NCBI GenBank assembly: GCA_001600455.1
Contig: BCKC01000001.1
Span: 4,614,441 to 4,678,440, forward strand
Length of the DNA stretch: 64,000 nucleotides
Source of the DNA: Endocalyx cinctus
Taxonomy: Eukaryota > Ascomycota > Sordariomycetes > Amphisphaeriales > Apiosporaceae
Direction of reading: 5' to 3'
In this document: positions 12,879 to 23,623 of the stretch, piece after piece
Layout: every line of letters begins with the position of its first letter
How positions within the stretch are numbered: the stretch's first letter is position 1
Made by a program: the position numbers and the translations under genes
Notes under the pieces: model-generated
Told to the model about the DNA's origin: nothing
Databases searched by the model: none
What the model saw: the letters and a program-made list of their open reading frames with translations, nothing else

Positions 12879-15226
12879 TCAAGCACTAAGACAAATTCTC
12901 ACCACGCCTCTTTCTCCCCCTTCTTTAGAAGCAGAGAGGTATATAGCCCCTTTCTCGTCCGTGGCGAGTGCCATCTCCCCATCGTCACCGGCCCGGAGTT
13001 TCTCGGCATCTATGATAGCCTCTTCGGCGATACCATATCTCTCCAAATCACCAGGCCTTAATTCCTCCATGACGTAGCGCATAGACGAACGCGGCTTTTG
13101 ATGTTTACCCGATGCGACGTATTCCACTTGCACATCTAACAACAAGTCTCCTATATTGTATAGGGGAGACATTTCGTTCGACTTGAGACTTCCGCAACTT
13201 ATATGATTTTTATCATCGCCGGTGGAGACAATATCACGGAGAGATCTCGTAGATGATGCTGTTACTTGTGGGTCGCCCTTGGGTTTACGGTGGTCCCCGT
13301 CAATTTCTGACGTTTGTACTGCTTTTGATATCCTCGAAACTTCGACATGATCGTTACCGTTGTCGCTTATACGCCGTGCTACTTTTTCCTTGGGGGCCTG
13401 GCGGGTTTCGTCAAGGACATGATGGTCATGTTCTACGGCCACCTTCCGACCGGTATCATCATAACCGATAGCATCTGGAACAGAAGATGAAGTAGAAGGA
13501 GGAGGCCTCACCGTAGAAGCCCTAGTATCGTGAGTGGTAATAGTAGACCGCGACGACGGCAGCGAAAGTAGCAGACTCTCGAAGGAGCCGCGAAACCGCG
13601 GTATCGATAGCTTCTTCCTACTTCCTTCGCTCTCTATCAAATTCGCGAGGCTGCTCCCGAGCCTCTCCCTCAACCTCTTCACGAAGCCGCGGGCGATATC
13701 CTCCCTTTCGGGCACCACCGGTAACCGCCATCCATGATAGAAGTTACCGTGACAACCGGTAGGTAGATCTACGCGGCTGTGCCCGCGTATGAACTCGTTG
13801 CAGAGCCAGCAGGCCATCTTGTTGGAGCAGACGGCTCGGGGCGGTAGTATCCGCGCTTTTTGCTGCTGCTCCGACAACGATGACGCGCCCTTCCCCTTCC
13901 CTTTCCCCTCCCGGCTCGCGCTACCACCGTCGGTCGCGGGCTTCAGCAGTTCGCAGTAGTACACCAGCTGGATTTCGGCGTGGATTTTAGACTCGGTCAA
14001 ATTCTTCCTCACTTCCTCGGCGAATTTTCGCCGCGCCTCCTCCACGCCGCCGGAGATCTTGAGGAGCGTGTATACCCGATCGAGGCTCACCGGCTCCCCG
14101 CTCGGGTCAGGCCCGTCGGAGGAACCACGGGCGATGATACTCTCCAGGTCGGGTCGGTAATCTTTGCCCAGCCGCGTCGCGACGTCGTCGTTATTATTAT
14201 TACCGAATACGCAATCCGGCAGCCTGACTGCGACGACGCGCATATTCCGAACGACGGGAATATCCCTGGCGCTGCGGGACAGGAGCCGAGCTGCGCCGCG
14301 GTACCGCGCAACTTTCTCTAACGTGTTTATCAGACTCCGTGCGCGGTCTGGAGAATATGTTTCACTCTTAAGCAGCAGGGCTCGCAGCGACGACTGCCAG
14401 CCTCCCACTTGAACGAAGCAGTAGACGGCTTCTACGAGAGATTCTAATTTCTTCAAATCCGGTTGATTGTCTTTGTTGATTACCCCTGAGGCGAAACTGT
14501 GGATGATATCATCAGCTTTTTTTGCGAATTCACTCGGTGACGCTATCTTCTTTGGAGTATCGTTCGTTCTCTGCATATTCTTTAAACGGTTCAATGCTTC
14601 CTTTATGATCAGAGGAATCGGCTCTTTTAGATTCTTCCTCTTTTTCTTGTCTATGCTCCAACGGTTGGAAATTAGTCTAAGGCGGATCAAAATCCGTACC
14701 GAGCACATAGAGACTATGGAACTGAAAACGTTTTTTTCGGTCTTGTCAAGATTATCTTGAGAGATTTGAATCAGCCGTCTTTAATCAATCTCCAACTCTA
14801 TTAATTTTATCTACGAAAAAAATTCATACCTTTTACCCCCGACAGTAGCTCAAAGATCCGAGTAAAGTCATGTTCAATCTTCTGAAGTGTGCCCTCCCCA
14901 CTATCAGGCGAGCGCTTGTTTATCGCGACGACCACCTGAAGACGAGATGACGACGTCTGAGTGCCGTGCTCTTCTCGTAAGCAAACTGCCGCGACGCAAT
15001 TCGGGTCTGGCTTGAAGTAAGCGAGGAGCGCGAGAGTGCTAGCGAGCCCTCTCTCTTCCTTCAACGACAGAAAGTAACGATCCCCCGGAGCATGCTCCTG
15101 CTGCCTGGTGACCGAGTTCGAGCACTCTGGCTGGCCTAGAAAGTTATCCAGGAGATGTAATGCGGCGATACTCTCGGCACATGAGATCGCTGTCGAAGGT
15201 GCCGCCGTTACGGTCTCTCCGGCCAT
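12879..15226 (-). CDS. OTT_1508-like deaminase-fold protein with disordered C-terminal tail
   Basis: Two exons on the minus strand: 15226-14830 and 14755-12879, joined by a 74-nt intron (donor GTATGA, acceptor CAAG), giving 757 residues. The frame is closed across the junction (SGVK then D-N-L-D). The zinc-site signature of the nucleic-acid/nucleotide deaminase superfamily is visible: H391-A-E393 in KIHAEIQLVYYC, then ACWLC with C448 and C451. This order, preceded by a long helical N-terminal region, matches the OTT_1508-like deaminase family that is common in ascomycetes and has no established substrate. A low-complexity GKGKGKG stretch sits between the HAE and CxxC motifs. After about residue 520 the protein is Ser/Thr/Asp rich and probably disordered. 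There is no signal peptide. Activity on nucleotides or RNA is inferred from the fold only. Confidence 0.8.
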
Positions 15227-16884
15227 GGGAGCGATCGATCAGCTATTGATGGTAGACATTTCATCAGAACGATAAAAAGAGTATTTGACGGAAATGGATT
15301 ATTGTTATTATTCAAGTCTATGGTCAGAACGATTTCAAGATATTCTATTTAACGAGGACGTCGGAAAATGGATGTCGTGACTCCTCACCATTATTACCGC
15401 CACGTATACCTGCAGCCGTAACCGGGCATGCAACGTAAGGCTGCGATATAGAATTCGTAGGGTTTGATTTGACGCCATGGTCGCACAACACGTAGTAAGA
15501 AAATGTATAATCATAGCGAATGAATATATTTGGAGACCTTTTCAAACTTGCTTGGTGCATAAATCTCGATGTTGTTAATGCAGGAGAATCGGTGAGAGTT
15601 GATTTCCGAAGTGATATATCGATATTTGAAACCTATCATTCTTGACCAAAGAGACTTGGAAGTTTGACCGAACAGTACTATATATCGCCTACCGCGAGAT
15701 AAAATGCTTATACCATTTATAGTTTAGAGTTACAATATAGTAACGAGAGAAGTATATAAAGCGGATAGCAGCAATATTCACAGCGATAGCATGTATAGCA
15801 TTGGAAAAGGGGGGATATGAGGCAAGAAATGTAGGAGAGGCGTCAAATCGAGTGACTTGATGTTGACTAGCCTCAATACCTCATCATAGCTCATTCGACT
15901 TTTCTCTCCCTCGCGTTTGATACAACCTAATAAGTTATTGTAAACCAGGAAACACGACCTTAATGGAGATGGTGGTTGGTATAAAAGCATGCCATATACT
16001 ACTTGGAGGGGACGATATGAATGGGCTGCAGCCATCTCATGATGATCGCCGCAAGGATAATCCCGACCCCCTGTCCCTCCAAGCTTGATGTTCAACCCCC
16101 TTGTTTTCTGAGAAGGGTTTTGTGCGGGGTACTTGTAGATCCCTCTTCCTTGAGTTTGTCTACTTGTTGCTCTGCTGTATCTCAAGCTCCACAAGAATTC
16201 AATAATAAGAGGAGAAGACTGAAGAAAGCCTAACTAGCCGCTCAAGCGTAGACAATATAGGAAAAGCCCAGGCATAGCGATAAATCAGCGCCATGTCAAA
16301 CCTCTGTACGTATAACGGTAATCCAAGCTTCCACTAGATTTAGATCTTCATTCTTAAGACCGCCCCCGCAGATTCAAGATAAGTAGGAATCCGAGCCCCA
16401 GTGAGTGAGTGGCCTTTGATGGTAAACACACTTTTTGGCCAAATGAATATATAGAAGGGTACATATATGGTGCCTATGGAGCAGAGTCATTTTGTTTTCC
16501 CCTCTCCTGTCGTGATTGGTATCGAGCATGGAGCCGTTTTGACGCGTGTGCATATGATCTAGGTACTGGAAGATGAACCTAGTTGAACCTTTTTGTATAA
16601 CAGAACCGAATAATGACGAAAACCATATTTTCCCAGTTCTGAGCCGAATTTGCTTGCTTTTCTCCATAGACCGAAGTTGTTACAGTGCTCTATATATGTA
16701 ATATCAAAACGTATCGCTAAAACAAAAAATCATGCCATGCCATGTTATGCCGAACTGAACCCAAAAAAAAAAAATAATAATAATAGAGAAGAGGTATATT
16801 ATTCCACCGGGGTTCTTTTATCTAACGATGTAATGCCGTTCTCCATATTCTATGTATTTGATTCTCTTTCTTCAACGAGCGGTA
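15227..16884. other. Intergenic region between the deaminase-like and lipase genes
   Basis: Both neighbours are on the minus strand, so this holds the promoter of the deaminase-like gene and the 3' end of the lipase gene. Frames of 70-138 codons exist (for example 15778-16194 on the minus strand) but show no motif or gene-like codon pattern. Nothing else was recognised. Confidence 0.55.
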
Positions 16885-19800
16885 CTACGACCCGTTGTCG
16901 CTAGTGCTAGTGCCAGGTTCGCTCGCCCACCTTAGGGGGCTCACCAGAGGCCCGGGACTTGTAGGACTCGTGGGACTCGTGGGACTCCGCAAATCCGCGC
17001 CTCCTCTGGTTTTCTTGCCGGACGCGCCTTTCCCCACGATCTTCTCTGTCCAGTTCCAACTCGACGGGCTAGTCCTGCCGCTGCCTTCGCCTTTCCGAGA
17101 GCCCTTTCCCTTCCCTTTCGCATCATGCTCCGCGCGGAGTTCTTGCTGATGAAGTATATGGTATCTTCCGTAGGCCATATCTAAGTCGACCTCGCTCTCG
17201 TCTCCGCTGTCGGCCCAGTCACGTTCGCTCCAGGTTGCCGAGTCTTTCCTTTCGAAAAGTGGGCGCAACGGCGATTCCTTCGAGCTGTGGGATGCCAGCA
17301 TTTTATCGCTAGATGATGGAAGATCAGGAACGGCATCTGTAGCTTCGAGAGCTTCGCTATTTGTTCGGCCATGAGTACTGAAAACCAAGGATGGACGGTT
17401 TGGTCTTGGTGTAGCGGGGATATGATCCTCATCGCCATTCCGTTTCTCGTCTTTGCTAGGCTCTACATCGGTTTGTGCGTTCGTCTCAGCTCCTGATTTA
17501 CTGGGAGGTTCATTCATTTGTTTAGAACGGTCGGCATTAGTCTCATTTTCGTCGCGGGTACGAGCTGCGGCGCTGTCGCTGAAATGAGCATCGACAAGAT
17601 GCTTGATGACGGGCCATCCGAAAGCGTTTGCAAAAGTACGACGCACAATGATATTGTTGTGTGCGTCAGGTTCCAGTGAAACCAATACTTTTCGCCAGCT
17701 TAAGTCGCGATGATAGGCTCTTGCAATCTTCTCTTCCACCTTCATGCTAGAAGTGTCAATAACATCACGCGGATCTCGATCTGGATCGGTATGGCGAGGA
17801 TCGTCGTAATCCTTTACCGATAGGCCGGAGTCTTCATGTCCGACGCCGGGCTTGGGTTCTCTTGCAGGTGAAGTACTGGCACTTTTACCCCTCTTTGGAG
17901 AGGGGGAAGAATTCCGGCTTGAGCTCTTTTGACGAATTGAAAGCGAATTGGTCGTCCGTCTTTTCAGGGGTGGTGGCGGTATGTCAGAGGGGTGATATAC
18001 TCGATCATGAAATATTGTTCTGGGGCGGCGCGATGGATCAAGAAGAAATTCGACCGAAGGCATTTTTGGATTCAATAGATCGCCCGCCGACTCGAAAAAG
18101 CTTGTTCGGGGCGGGGCAGAAATTCCGTTTTCTGTGCCATCTTCGAGCTCATGACCGGATGAAATCCGCGACTTACTCGAAGTGGCTGAGCCCGCCGCAT
18201 CATCCTCTATTTTCAAGGTTTGACTGCGCTGGTATATTTTACTTTGCCTGGGAGATCGCGGTGGTGTTTTTTGAGGTGTCTTAGGTTCGTTACTCTTGAA
18301 TAGGTTGAAAAGACCGGAAAATGGGTAGTCGTTATTAGTTTGAGAGTTTGGGTGATCATCAGTGATCTGAAACGGGGTTGCAAGACTCAGGCTTTGCCTG
18401 TCATCCTCCTCGGTAGCATTGGTGGGTGGTAGCGGTACTTCATGAGGATCATCGTGCGAACCATCGTGCTCGGAAGAGTTTTCTGGCGTGATGGAGGCCT
18501 CTTCAACTTCCGGTGTCCAGTTACCTTTACGAGATGCTGACACGTTTGCGCCGGTAAGCTCCGCCCACCCGAAGCCCACGACCGTCTGAACTAGACCAGC
18601 TTCTCGCCGCGCTTTCTCTACCCGACCAAGACCTTGCCAATCCAAGAACAGAAGACAGCTAGTACGAAGGGGTACGATGCCATCATTTACCACATTGGAA
18701 TAAACGGTTCGATTGCGGAATTTCTTCAGGGCAGTATGCGCGGGGCCCGTGGGTAAGATGCGCAGCAACGGCTTCGATTCAGGCTGCGATTCACCCATGA
18801 CTCTTTTGTGGGCATTTTCTCCTAGGGTGCCAACGATGGCACCCCAACCACTTCTGGCGATAGTTGGTGCTCTCCAAGTTAATCCTAGATCTTGACCGGT
18901 TCTCCCGACGAGTCCAAAGTCTAATGCAAATTTGACGTAAAGAGGGTTTTCGTTGCTGAGACCGAGAAGAGGAGCAGCAAGGGTGACAAAGTTGATGGGC
19001 TTTATAAGGTCAAAGAACTGAGGTGAGTGCTTCTGTATGTACGCAATGGCATATACCTGAACAGGCCCACCGAGAGAATGACCGATGAAACTTATACTAG
19101 TCACTTGAAAAAGGCGGTTGTCTTCGTGGTGTAGTCCTTTGTGGATAGTGCTGTGCTTATGAGCAGGTTTACCAGATGCTTCATCCTTCCAATCGTCACC
19201 CTTGAGAGCCATGGCGAGGCTCTCTGTTGCTTTTCTCATCGACGGGAGAAAAGGCTGATCCGGGTATGTCATAGATAGGACGAAACGTGCCAAACGTTTG
19301 CCCAAGAATTTGATACCTCTTTCAGTTCGCGTAGCATTTCCCGAAAAACCTCGGACAATGACTTCCTCATCATCCGTTTCCTCCTCTTCAGCCAGATGTT
19401 CTTCTAGCGCAGGGCGCGTCTCGCCCTTTTCTGCTTCTTGACTCGTCTCCGATTCGGTGGTTTTACATGCCGCTCTTTCTTCTTTCTCGCCTGCCCGCCG
19501 TGCCTTCGCATCAATCTTAGCCTTTCTGACGGTGGCATCGATGCTCTCTTTTAAATACAACATGTCGGCGCTAAGATTACTATGTAGGCCATGCGTCAGT
19601 ATGACAAGATGAACTTTCTTTAGCTTCCGCGGCTTGGTTTGTTCTTCTTTCCGTCTTATCGACTCGTTGAACGCGGCATCCCCTCCCAGTACCTTGGCTC
19701 TTCCGTGATCCCAATCGTCCCAACCAGGCAGGTGCGGTGTATTCCAAAGGCTTGCCGTATCTTCGACTTTGAGAGTGATGGCTTTGGAAAATATACCTCT

Positions 19801-20406
19801 TGACATTGGCGATATGTAGACATCTTTTAATCTGAAATCGTGTACTTGGAAATCACTGAGTTTGCCGGGTTGTGGAACTTGTGCTTTGTCTCCGATTACT
19901 GGCACACTGTTTATATTGAGACTCTTTTCATCGCGCGCCAACGAAATCTCGTAGGGGACAGCGGCGCTGGAGGAGAAAATAACCTGGCTTGAAATTTCGA
20001 TAATCCAGCTCGCGCTCGCAGGGGCTTCTCCTTCCCCCAGGGCGCTATTTCCAAAATCGCCTCTGGAAGCGCCCATTCCAGCGTTTTCTTTTATATTATC
20101 AGGCACGATGAGTTGGCAGCTCCAGGTACCGGCAGCCTTGAGCATGGGTTCGAACTCGGGTACGCCGTAGCGCCTCGGATTCTCGAATTTGGTATTAGGA
20201 TCATAATGAGAAGGGTAGGCAGAAACGCTCAGCGTATATGGACCGTGAACGAAGGCGGCGCGAAAGGGGAGCGGCGAGGTGTTGCGTATGCGTAAATGGA
20301 GGACTTCGGGAGAGGGAAGAATTCGGTCGTGTGACGGGGTATAGGTCACGGTATAGCGCACGACTTCACCAATCTTGACACTGCCGATTTGCTGTAATAG
20401 AAGCAT
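16885..20406 (-). CDS. DUF676 (ROG1-like) serine lipase/esterase with long disordered C-terminal half
   Basis: Single-exon gene of 1173 residues. The N-terminal 250 residues form the beta-rich region typical of fungal ROG1/YOR059C-like lipases (RYTVTYTPS, FVHGPYTLSVSAYP). The alpha/beta-hydrolase core follows: the oxyanion-loop element LTHGLHSN at about 270-277, the nucleophile elbow GHSLGG with S444, and NDGIVPLRT around 574-582 with the probable acid D575. An acidic Lys/Glu insert (about 295-345) separates the first strands. From about residue 620 the protein is low-complexity Ser/Pro/Lys/Asp and probably disordered, ending in SPT triplet repeats. Family members act on glycerolipids or phospholipids; substrate and location here are unknown. 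The ATG at 20406 begins MLLLQQIGSVKIGE, which fits the family start. The gene is about 3.2 kb from, and divergent to, the RBR ligase gene. Confidence 0.9.
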   Translation of the reverse strand: MLLLQQIGSVKIGEVVRYTVTYTPSHDRILPSPEVLHLRIRNTSPLPFRAAFVHGPYTLSVSAYPSHYDPNTKFENPRRYGVPEFEPMLKAAGTWSCQLIVPDNIKENAGMGASRGDFGNSALGEGEAPASASWIIEISSQVIFSSSAAVPYEISLARDEKSLNINSVPVIGDKAQVPQPGKLSDFQVHDFRLKDVYISPMSRGIFSKAITLKVEDTASLWNTPHLPGWDDWDHGRAKVLGGDAAFNESIRRKEEQTKPRKLKKVHLVILTHGLHSNLSADMLYLKESIDATVRKAKIDAKARRAGEKEERAACKTTESETSQEAEKGETRPALEEHLAEEEETDDEEVIVRGFSGNATRTERGIKFLGKRLARFVLSMTYPDQPFLPSMRKATESLAMALKGDDWKDEASGKPAHKHSTIHKGLHHEDNRLFQVTSISFIGHSLGGPVQVYAIAYIQKHSPQFFDLIKPINFVTLAAPLLGLSNENPLYVKFALDFGLVGRTGQDLGLTWRAPTIARSGWGAIVGTLGENAHKRVMGESQPESKPLLRILPTGPAHTALKKFRNRTVYSNVVNDGIVPLRTSCLLFLDWQGLGRVEKARREAGLVQTVVGFGWAELTGANVSASRKGNWTPEVEEASITPENSSEHDGSHDDPHEVPLPPTNATEEDDRQSLSLATPFQITDDHPNSQTNNDYPFSGLFNLFKSNEPKTPQKTPPRSPRQSKIYQRSQTLKIEDDAAGSATSSKSRISSGHELEDGTENGISAPPRTSFFESAGDLLNPKMPSVEFLLDPSRRPRTIFHDRVYHPSDIPPPPLKRRTTNSLSIRQKSSSRNSSPSPKRGKSASTSPAREPKPGVGHEDSGLSVKDYDDPRHTDPDRDPRDVIDTSSMKVEEKIARAYHRDLSWRKVLVSLEPDAHNNIIVRRTFANAFGWPVIKHLVDAHFSDSAAARTRDENETNADRSKQMNEPPSKSGAETNAQTDVEPSKDEKRNGDEDHIPATPRPNRPSLVFSTHGRTNSEALEATDAVPDLPSSSDKMLASHSSKESPLRPLFERKDSATWSERDWADSGDESEVDLDMAYGRYHILHQQELRAEHDAKGKGKGSRKGEGSGRTSPSSWNWTEKIVGKGASGKKTRGGADLRSPTSPTSPTSPGPLVSPLRWASEPGTSTSDNGS

Positions 20407-21820
20407 GTTGATAATTTGATAAAAGGGGGAGAAACTGCTATTAGCAGCTAGGATAGAGTAAACGGGGTTTCATTTGCAAATGATGATCTAGGTTATCGTT
20501 GTCGCGAGGAAGTGCTCGGCAAAGACTGAAGAGGTGTAATAAGTACTTTAAGTAGTAATAATACACGTGCGATACATTACGTAGAGGATAGAGGATCACC
20601 AATCTATATAGAGGCTCGAACGGTCTCATAAGTGGAAGGTGGTGAAATGAATTTCACGGTTCATGGTAATATTGAGTCTCGTCATTATTAGCTAGGTAAA
20701 CTATACATGGGATTTTGGTGTTCGCGGATTTCGCTTGAATACCTATTGAATAAAGTCGGGACGGGCGGAGTTTTAATTTTAAGGTAAAGGAATAACGATA
20801 TTAAAACATCTCGTTACTTATGACGCAGGAGATGATGGTTATCGTTAGACCCATGCTTCCATTCCTTTAAAGGATTAGCATAAGGGACTGCCTAATGTAA
20901 CCCATAATATTGTCAGATTTGCTCAGCCTGTCAAAGCTGGGCATGTAAGTACTCATTACAGAGTACATGATACAGAATACTAGGTAATTAATTCAAATAT
21001 AGGTCAAGTAAAAGCAGTGAAGTCAAAGTGAGCCCTTGGCAAGCTTCGGATCAAGTAAATATAATATTAATATGCCCATACTTCGAGTATAAGTATAAAT
21101 AGTCACTCAAGTGAATTTCCGTCGCTACTTAGACCTACTACTTGTAGCTGTGTACACGTACAAGTACATAGTAAGTCCAAATCCAAAGTACAGTAGTAGT
21201 GCCTCTGCTTATCCATATACCGATATTAAGTAAGATATTAAGTCTACGAGCGTTCTCTTACTGGCCAGTTATGTCCCAGTAAGTGTAACTATGGCGAGCT
21301 GATCGGCTGATAATCAAGTTTACCGTTTACCATGAATAACCGTAGCTTAAATTTCTCGAATTCAAGTCGCAGTCTGTGTACGACCTGATGGTCAAATATA
21401 TACATACCTAGGTATATATATATATATATAGGTATGGATAGTATACTTGAGTAATACTAAGTATGGTTTATCCTGATTGAAATCCCGATATTCCTTATAT
21501 GGAAACCCGACATGTTCATACTATTTCGTACGGAAGTCTTTCAAACTTACTTGACACGACTCAACTTCTTCAAGCCCAATTAGACCTCAGTAAATATTGC
21601 ACACGTGCATGAATGTTAGCTATCATGCCGTGGGTCAATCTGGCGTGTGTATCTGTCATTTATCCCATAGAAAGGACCGTTCCACCATCATCGTGTAAAA
21701 AGCGGTGATGCTATCATCGTCACCCGTAATAATATCTGGCTTTCGATGCTGACACGAGATCGAGTTTCTGCAGGCAAGGCTGACACGTCGTTTGCTGACT
21801 TACCGAGATGATAGAAAGAA

Positions 21821-21862
21821 AGAGAGAGAGAGAGAGAGAGTTAAAAAAAAAAAAAAAAAAAA
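21821..21862. repeat. (AG)10 microsatellite followed by A20
   Basis: Ten AG units run to 21840, then TT, then twenty A from 21843 to 21862. Confidence 0.85.
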
Positions 21863-22659
21863 CCTCGAATTTGTTACCTTTAGTTGTGTCATACTTGTTT
21901 GGGTCTTATAAACCTATATTACACATCTTGCAATATATGCGGTAATACGGTAAAAAAGATCAAGATCAAATATAGAAACAATATTCGAGACTCTTTTTCA
22001 CGTCACATAAAGAAAGAACAAATAAATATTGTATCCCAATGATGTCGTGTCCGTGTCTCTGTAGATATACATGAGTAAATAAATATTGATATAACCCAAT
22101 TCCTGCCACCTCCATTTCTATTTATTTATCTCATCTTGATTTTATGCCGGTGTGATATATGCTGCAAGTGGCCAATAGAAGGACAAAGAATTAATAACAC
22201 ATAACCTTGGAACTTCGCATCTAATGGATTTTTCTCAAGTATCAAAATCACCTGATACTGTAAAAAATATTTGGACTCTTTTCCATGGATGATTCTAAAT
22301 TCTTATACATGTATTAGAAATACCAAGTATAGGTAGATGTAAATAGGTTTAACCTAGAAAAATATGTGTGCCTATTTATCATTTCTGTCGTCCTTCTGTC
22401 TATCTGTCAGTCTGTCAGTCTATTCTCTTTCGACTTCACCGTGTGTAACGATGCTTTTTTTTTTTTCTTGTATTCATATTGGATATACAATACGGATATA
22501 CGCAGTAGTATAGTCTCAGAAATAAATGACTTGCTCAGATCAGATATTGAAGATATCAAAACACTCGTAAAAGTTGACCTTCTCTGAGACCTTTTTTTAT
22601 TGAGGGGTACGAGCGCTACAGGATTAAAAGAGAGGAAAAAGAAAAACCCCCACTAATAA

Positions 22660-22675
22660 CCCCCCCCCCCCCCCC
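22660..22675. repeat. C16 homopolymer
   Basis: The only long G/C homopolymer in a window where most long runs are A or T. Confidence 0.9.
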
Positions 22676-22764
22676 AATATCAGTCTGCCAGTAAGACAAG
22701 GGTCCACTGAGAGACGACTGGGAAACCACTATAGTATACGGTCTATACTACACTAGATACTAAA

Positions 22765-22808
22765 CTGCAGTGCTAACTGCGCAGCCTGCGGTGCTAACTG
22801 CAGTGCTA
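22765..22808. repeat. Short imperfect direct repeat (CTGCAGTGCTAACTGC)
   Basis: CTGCAGTGCTAACTGC is followed by CTGCGGTGCTAACTGC and a partial third copy (CAGTGCTA). It lies about 800 bp before the RBR ligase start codon. Confidence 0.6.
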
Positions 22809-23623
22809 CGGAGTAGACGGCGTGTATAGTGTCCACTTTAATGATCTTTATCGCCCCTATGGTTCAGTAAATTCAGTAGCTACAGGTTCCAAAGTTCCAT
22901 TGGAAACAACTTATCCACTCTCGGCCTTCTTAACCGGCCACTTACATATCATCTTCCTTTTCAAAACACCCCCAGGACCCCCCCATTTTCCAAGACACAA
23001 GACCCAGTCTAATCCTCCAAATTCAGTCCTGCTTAACCAGTAAACTTAATCCGTAAACTCCATTGTGACTGTGGAGGTGAGGTCAGAGGGTCCATATGTA
23101 CGTGTATCGTCTACTGTGTGCACGGGTGTGTGTCAACAGATTCCAGTACCTGTGAGAGAAAGAAAAAACAAGTCAGGGGAAGCTATTCTATCGCTTCCTA
23201 TCCTAATCTGATCTTTTACAACCTCTCCATTTCATCTCTTGAAAAAAAAAAGAGAGAGATTTCTTTCGTTTGATTTTTTTTCTTCTTCCCCTCGTCTGTA
23301 TTCGGGTTATTTTATCTGCATAGCTCTCTCCCTTCTGTCTCAACCTGGGAGTGTGAAGAGGCTATTGCATTTCCATTTTACACCCGATACTACATAACCT
23401 CGTCCCATGCAGAGTGCTGTAGCGTTAACCCAATCAGAGCCCCGTGAAGGAATAACAAAACGGCCACTCACGACATTCCAGCTGGCTTTCCCTCCACTTC
23501 GACATCGGCACCTACTCTTAGCCAACCGGCCTAAAGTGGTGCTGAATGATAAACCTGCTCTATTCCATCTAATAGGTACCAGCGCCGACCTAATATAACC
23601 GATCTTTCCAGAGAAGCGAACGA

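Larger units (their letters stand above)
20407..23623. other. 3.2 kb intergenic region between divergent lipase and RBR ligase genes
   Basis: Both promoters must lie here. I see no gene. Simple sequences include TACCTAGGTA followed by a (TA)n run (21405-21430), (AG)10 followed by A20 (21821-21862), a C16 run (22660-22675) and a short direct repeat around 22765-22808. The last 500 bp are pyrimidine rich and may be the RBR gene leader. Confidence 0.6.
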
